Below, piece by piece: positions 56,056-60,000 of a stretch of 60,000 bases of DNA. The stretch is from Phoronis australis (Eukaryota > Phoronida > Phoronidae). Location of the stretch: assembly GCA_002633005.1 (NCBI GenBank), contig NMRA01000563.1, positions 126,001 to 186,000 of the forward strand, in the 5' to 3' direction. The notes beneath the pieces are model-generated. The model ran no database searches and was not told the origin of the DNA. It saw only the letters and a list, made by a program, of their open reading frames with translations. Every line of letters starts with the position of its first letter. Position 1 is the stretch's first letter. The position numbers and the translations under genes were made by a program.

Positions 56056-57644
56056 CATAAAGTTTTCTTGCCAAAGTCATGTTAGAAGCTAATAACACAT
56101 ATCCGAATCACCCAAAACTATCGCTGACCACTGTTTGGGGGATTGTCAAGCCCAAAATTGCAAATTAACGAAGTTATTAAGGTTTAAGTTGGAGAATTAT
56201 TCTCTCATCATGTGATAACGAGGTAATTAAGTAGGTCATTTAAGTAAGTTAAGTAAGCTTACTCTCATTGGTTAATGTCTGGCTAATATGGTTTACACTA
56301 GCCAATGAGAAGTAGGATCACATACAGAGACCAACTTCATGTATGGCTGCTTCCAGGGAAGCTACGTGTGATTGATGTGATTATTTGTTTAAATTGATAA
56401 TAAACTGATAATCTTAGTTCCATACGAATTCTGTTAAAATGTCTAAGCCTTTGGCATAACTCAATATTGCAGTGTTAAATACAGAACATTGTCTATATTT
56501 ATTCAAAATTCTCAACTTTGACTAAGCCCCAGGCTAATTAAGACAGTTTCTCTTTCGATTCCAACGATTCAGTAGGATTCGCATTGACATTTGTTAGCAA
56601 ACTTCTGCTTTCCACTCATTCACAAGTTTTTATTTAGTCTCATGACTCTTGTGAACCTCACATAATCACAGAAGCTGGAATCGGCTAAGAAAACAATAAA
56701 AATTTCCTGAAATCTTAAGGAAACGTTTACACTCTGTAGCAGTGCGGAAGAAAGAAAATGAAGACTTAAACCAACCGCAAAATTTCCCCGTGCACGCAAT
56801 ATAATGTATTTTCTGGGAATACTGAAAAATGCAACGATCCGGAATGCCTGTATTTGATTTCAAGGCCGTGGCATTTCTTTGAATATCATGCTAGTCGATA
56901 TTTTTATTGTTACAACTAATAATAAAGTATCATTGACTTACTAAAACCAGAAAATATTGGATAAAATAATAAAACAAAACAGCACATGTTGCAAAGGTTG
57001 CATTAGATTGCATAGGTCGAAATGATGTGTTTTCTCAGGAAATTTAAAAATGGATGGCTTTTTATCTGAACGTAAGCCTTATTGGTGGGATTTATGCTAC
57101 TCACTGACAAGTTCGAAGTTCTTGAATGTTTATCAGAAGTCAAATCAGCAGAACTATACATTGGGTCTAATTTTTTTACAACATTATCCATTTCAATCTA
57201 GTAGGGTGAGAATTTGTGACCAAGGAATTTTATTTACATTAGAGGCATGTGTAACCATCTATTTGCCTGAAAGGGGAGTTATTCTTAAGGAGAGAACAAT
57301 TACCCGAAAAACAAAATACTAAAATCGAAAGACAATTGTATTGTTTATCATTAATTCATAATTCTTATATGAAGTAGCTAAACACATTTGAGAACAATAG
57401 AACAGAGGTTTGAAAGTAGCAATAGAATATACGAATGTTTTGGGAACATGGAAAAAAGTCTTTTTATGTCAAATTATGTCAAACCTTTTTTTAACTATTA
57501 TCGTAAGGCAAACTTAAAGAGAATAATCCCGACTTTAATAATTTCGTTCATTTACAATTTTGAGCTTGGCAACCCCCAAACATTGATAAGTGGTAGTTTT
57601 GGGTGATTTTGATATGTGTTGCTTGCTTCTAACATGACTTTGCC
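56056..57644 (+). mobile_element. 1.6-kb non-autonomous element (copy 2) with about 90-bp inverted ends
   Basis: The left end (GCCAAAGTCATGTTAGAAGC through GGATTGTCAAGCCCAAAATTG-like sequence, to about 56160) is the inverse of the right end (57552-57644). Both share CACCCAAAACTA and GTTTGGGGG-type blocks at about 85 percent. The interior matches copy 1 (46410-48608) in inverse order. The longest frame (57050-57322, 90 codons) shows no transposase motif. Confidence 0.75.
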
Positions 57645-57649
57645 ACCAT

Positions 57650-60000
57650 TGCACAACTGACGAAGAGGTAAAACAGTCATCACACCATTAGACAAAATAA
57701 AGATTTGTGAGTGGCCACTGCGTGGTGACCTTGTGCAGTGCAGAGGTCCCGCGGTAAGTTACCCACGTTTGTCCCACACGTTTAGCTGTTAGCCTAATTC
57801 ACACCATCAGATACTAGTAAAAAGGGGAAATATTAGCGACACTTATTTTGGGAAGGTGGGTTTATTGGACTTACTTATCCGAGTGGATTCTCAGCTGATC
57901 GTGACGTTTCCCACGTGATCTTGTATCCCGCAAATCGTTGACCTGCGTAGTGAAAGTCCCGAAGTCATCGAAAAACCAGCTTTCTGTTACCGCTTTCCGA
58001 TCGTTTATGGGCCAAGATGGAGGACGACGGTGTTTACATCTCCTCGTGCCCTGATTGCTTGGAATTAAAAGTATAATTAACGTTTCGTAACTATCAATTC
58101 TAGAAAGTAAATGGAATTCAACAGCCTAAATCCCTCAGTACAATCAATTTTATAAAGTTTAAGTCCTTGAAAAGAGTCCCCTGTGCCTTCTAGTGGTTTG
58201 AATTGCCATATGATGACAGATTCGTCCTGTTGGTGATTTGCTGCCGATCCCAAGTGCAAGACACAACTATAAAACTGGTAAGTTACCTGACTTTTTATAA
58301 TATCTTTTCTCAAACTTTAGTCGCTTCATTCATGATGTCATGATAGTTAACGTTGTTTTAGTGTTCCAATCAGCTGTGTATTAAACCAGTGGGACTGAAT
58401 AGTGGAATCCGTCACCTATAGCCGGGAGGGGTTGCACTCGGCCGTTTTCATTGTACGTGGTATATGTCTTGCACATTTGCATTACTTATAATTTTTGTTA
58501 AAAATACTTGTGATGATAATTCAAGTTGAAAATTTAATAGTCTTCAACCTAAGTTTTATCAAAACGCCCTAAAACAACAGAATGACCGAGTCAACAGCCG
58601 CCGGGATCAAGCTTTAGTTAGGTCATGTTAGAATTCGGATTTCAAAGTGGAATAAACTATTGGCGTAGTACAGTTTGCTTTTGTGGGGAAAATAATGTAA
58701 GAATGACCCCCGGTTGATATAAATTTCGCCCCCGTCCCTCTGTCACCACCCATTTACACCCCTTGGTGGTTTTACACCCATTCCACCTCCGATCGTCACC
58801 CGTTTTACCCTCTCCTCTGCCCGCACTCTCACTTCGTGAACACCATATTTATCGCCCCCCGACAACAGTTTTACCTGCACTCTACTCTTTGTTCACAATA
58901 GTTGGGGATCATGATGCTGGTGCCCCGCTGCCCCACCTCCCCCACTTCCTACTCTTATATAGAATAGTAATGGATTATCCGCAACAATGTATGTCTGCTA
59001 TGCATTGCAAGTGACACTGGCCAGTTCTGAGAGTTTAAAAACAGTCTGTGTTCAAGTAGTAATTTTACAACCTATTTCGTTTTTACAGATGCAAGTAGAC
59101 AAAACTGTTGCCTTGGCTTCAAAAGAAACCGGATGTCACAGAGAGAGCTTCTGCTGGTGAAAGAGATCAAGCAGTCCCAATAATTAACTATGACAGGGAC
59201 ATTGGTGCTGTGTAAGGAGACCTCGTTCGTGTTTGGTGATTGAAACAAAATTGTTGGAACCGCGACTATTATGGAGGCCACTATCCTTCAAAAAATCTAT
59301 TGTGTTCGTATTATTGTATCCTGGCAGTCTATATGGGCTCTTGTTGACTCACGAAAGAATTGAAAACAATGCCACAGATAAATAATTCATATGCATCAGA
59401 AAAACGACACTTTTCAGAAACAAACGAATATAGGGGTGCTTGCTCATGAGTACATGGCAGTGCTTAGAGTGGTGATGAACAATTACACCATGTTTCGCGT
59501 TTGACAAATTTCACTGTTCGATTTTTAAATAGGGTGATGAAAAAAGGTCCTCATCGTGACGTTTGTTCCCAACTTTCGAATGAGCACCACTGCTGAATGT
59601 TCACTTTGCATCAATTGCTTCTCAGGGATACAGTCATGCTGTTGCTTAAAAAAGACGAACACAGATATGGTCAAAATACACGTTTATTGGTGTTATATAT
59701 TGGTATGTTCAACTAATGTGCTTTTCACCGGAACTGCATTTACTTTACGAGGCACAAGTATTTAGAATTATGTATCACACAAGTTGTGCGAAACCAATTT
59801 ACAAAATGCCGGTAGTTACTTCCTATCAATCAAATGTGCATAATTACATTTCACACAAGAAAGAACACCACTACTCAGTGTACTTATGCATTTCTACCGA
59901 AGTTTTTCTTGATAGAATGCGAGCCATGTTAATTGAAATTTTGTGTCTCTGAATTGTTCATCGGCGAGCTTATTGATCCTGAATCATGAACCTTAAAGAG
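57650..60000. other. No certain gene to the right edge
   Basis: 57700-58070 is relatively CpG-rich and contains ATG in a good context (58014, reading MEDDGVYISSCPDCLELK), but no convincing donor follows. 58720-58900 is C-rich. Near 59110-59210 a plus frame reads ERASAGERDQAVPIINYDRD-IGAV, faintly like the P-x-I-x-x-Y-N-x-x-MGGVD region of piggyBac-type transposases. None is certain. Confidence 0.3.

Overview
This 60 kb window reads as AT-rich nuclear DNA of an animal. Genes are split into short exons with GT-AG borders, there are no operons, and most of the sequence is introns, intergenic DNA and decayed mobile elements. An animal leishmanolysin-like peptidase, a globin X-type exon, Tx1/L1-like and R2-superfamily retroelement remains and many small foldback elements point to a marine invertebrate. 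A hemichordate or cephalochordate seems plausible to me, but the sequence does not settle the lineage.

Layout. Left edge, minus strand: the first four coding exons of a leishmanolysin-like metallopeptidase gene (LMLN, family M8). It starts near 3102 and runs off the left edge, so the HExxH zinc exon is not in the window. Its start codon sits in a 40-bp tandem array and one intron carries a 55-bp minisatellite. 6.4-15.5 kb: foldback elements, Tx1-like LINE pieces and a 1.2 kb element holding a 432-bp tandem repeat. 16.5-18.2 kb, minus: a 558-codon open frame for the C-terminal half of an R2-superfamily retrotransposon protein. 19.5-22.1 kb: hAT-like short elements and a LINE scrap flanked by 29-bp direct repeats. 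22.84-23.14 kb, plus: core promoter and first exon of a globin X-like gene, whose later exons I could not find.

From 23 kb to the right edge I find no certain gene. There are three weak single-exon candidates (30900, 39308, 53397), minisatellites (27.9, 35.8-36.3 kb), an inverted-repeat element carrying a tRNA-Ser-like core (38.8-39.2 kb), a second tRNA-like copy (50.8 kb), a family of 1.6-2.2 kb elements with long inverted ends (46.4-48.6 and 56.1-57.6 kb), and several near-perfect hairpins.

The genes do not form a pathway. The main theme is the dense, nested population of non-autonomous foldback elements. Exon calls come from reading splice sites and comparing with remembered family patterns; no search was run.
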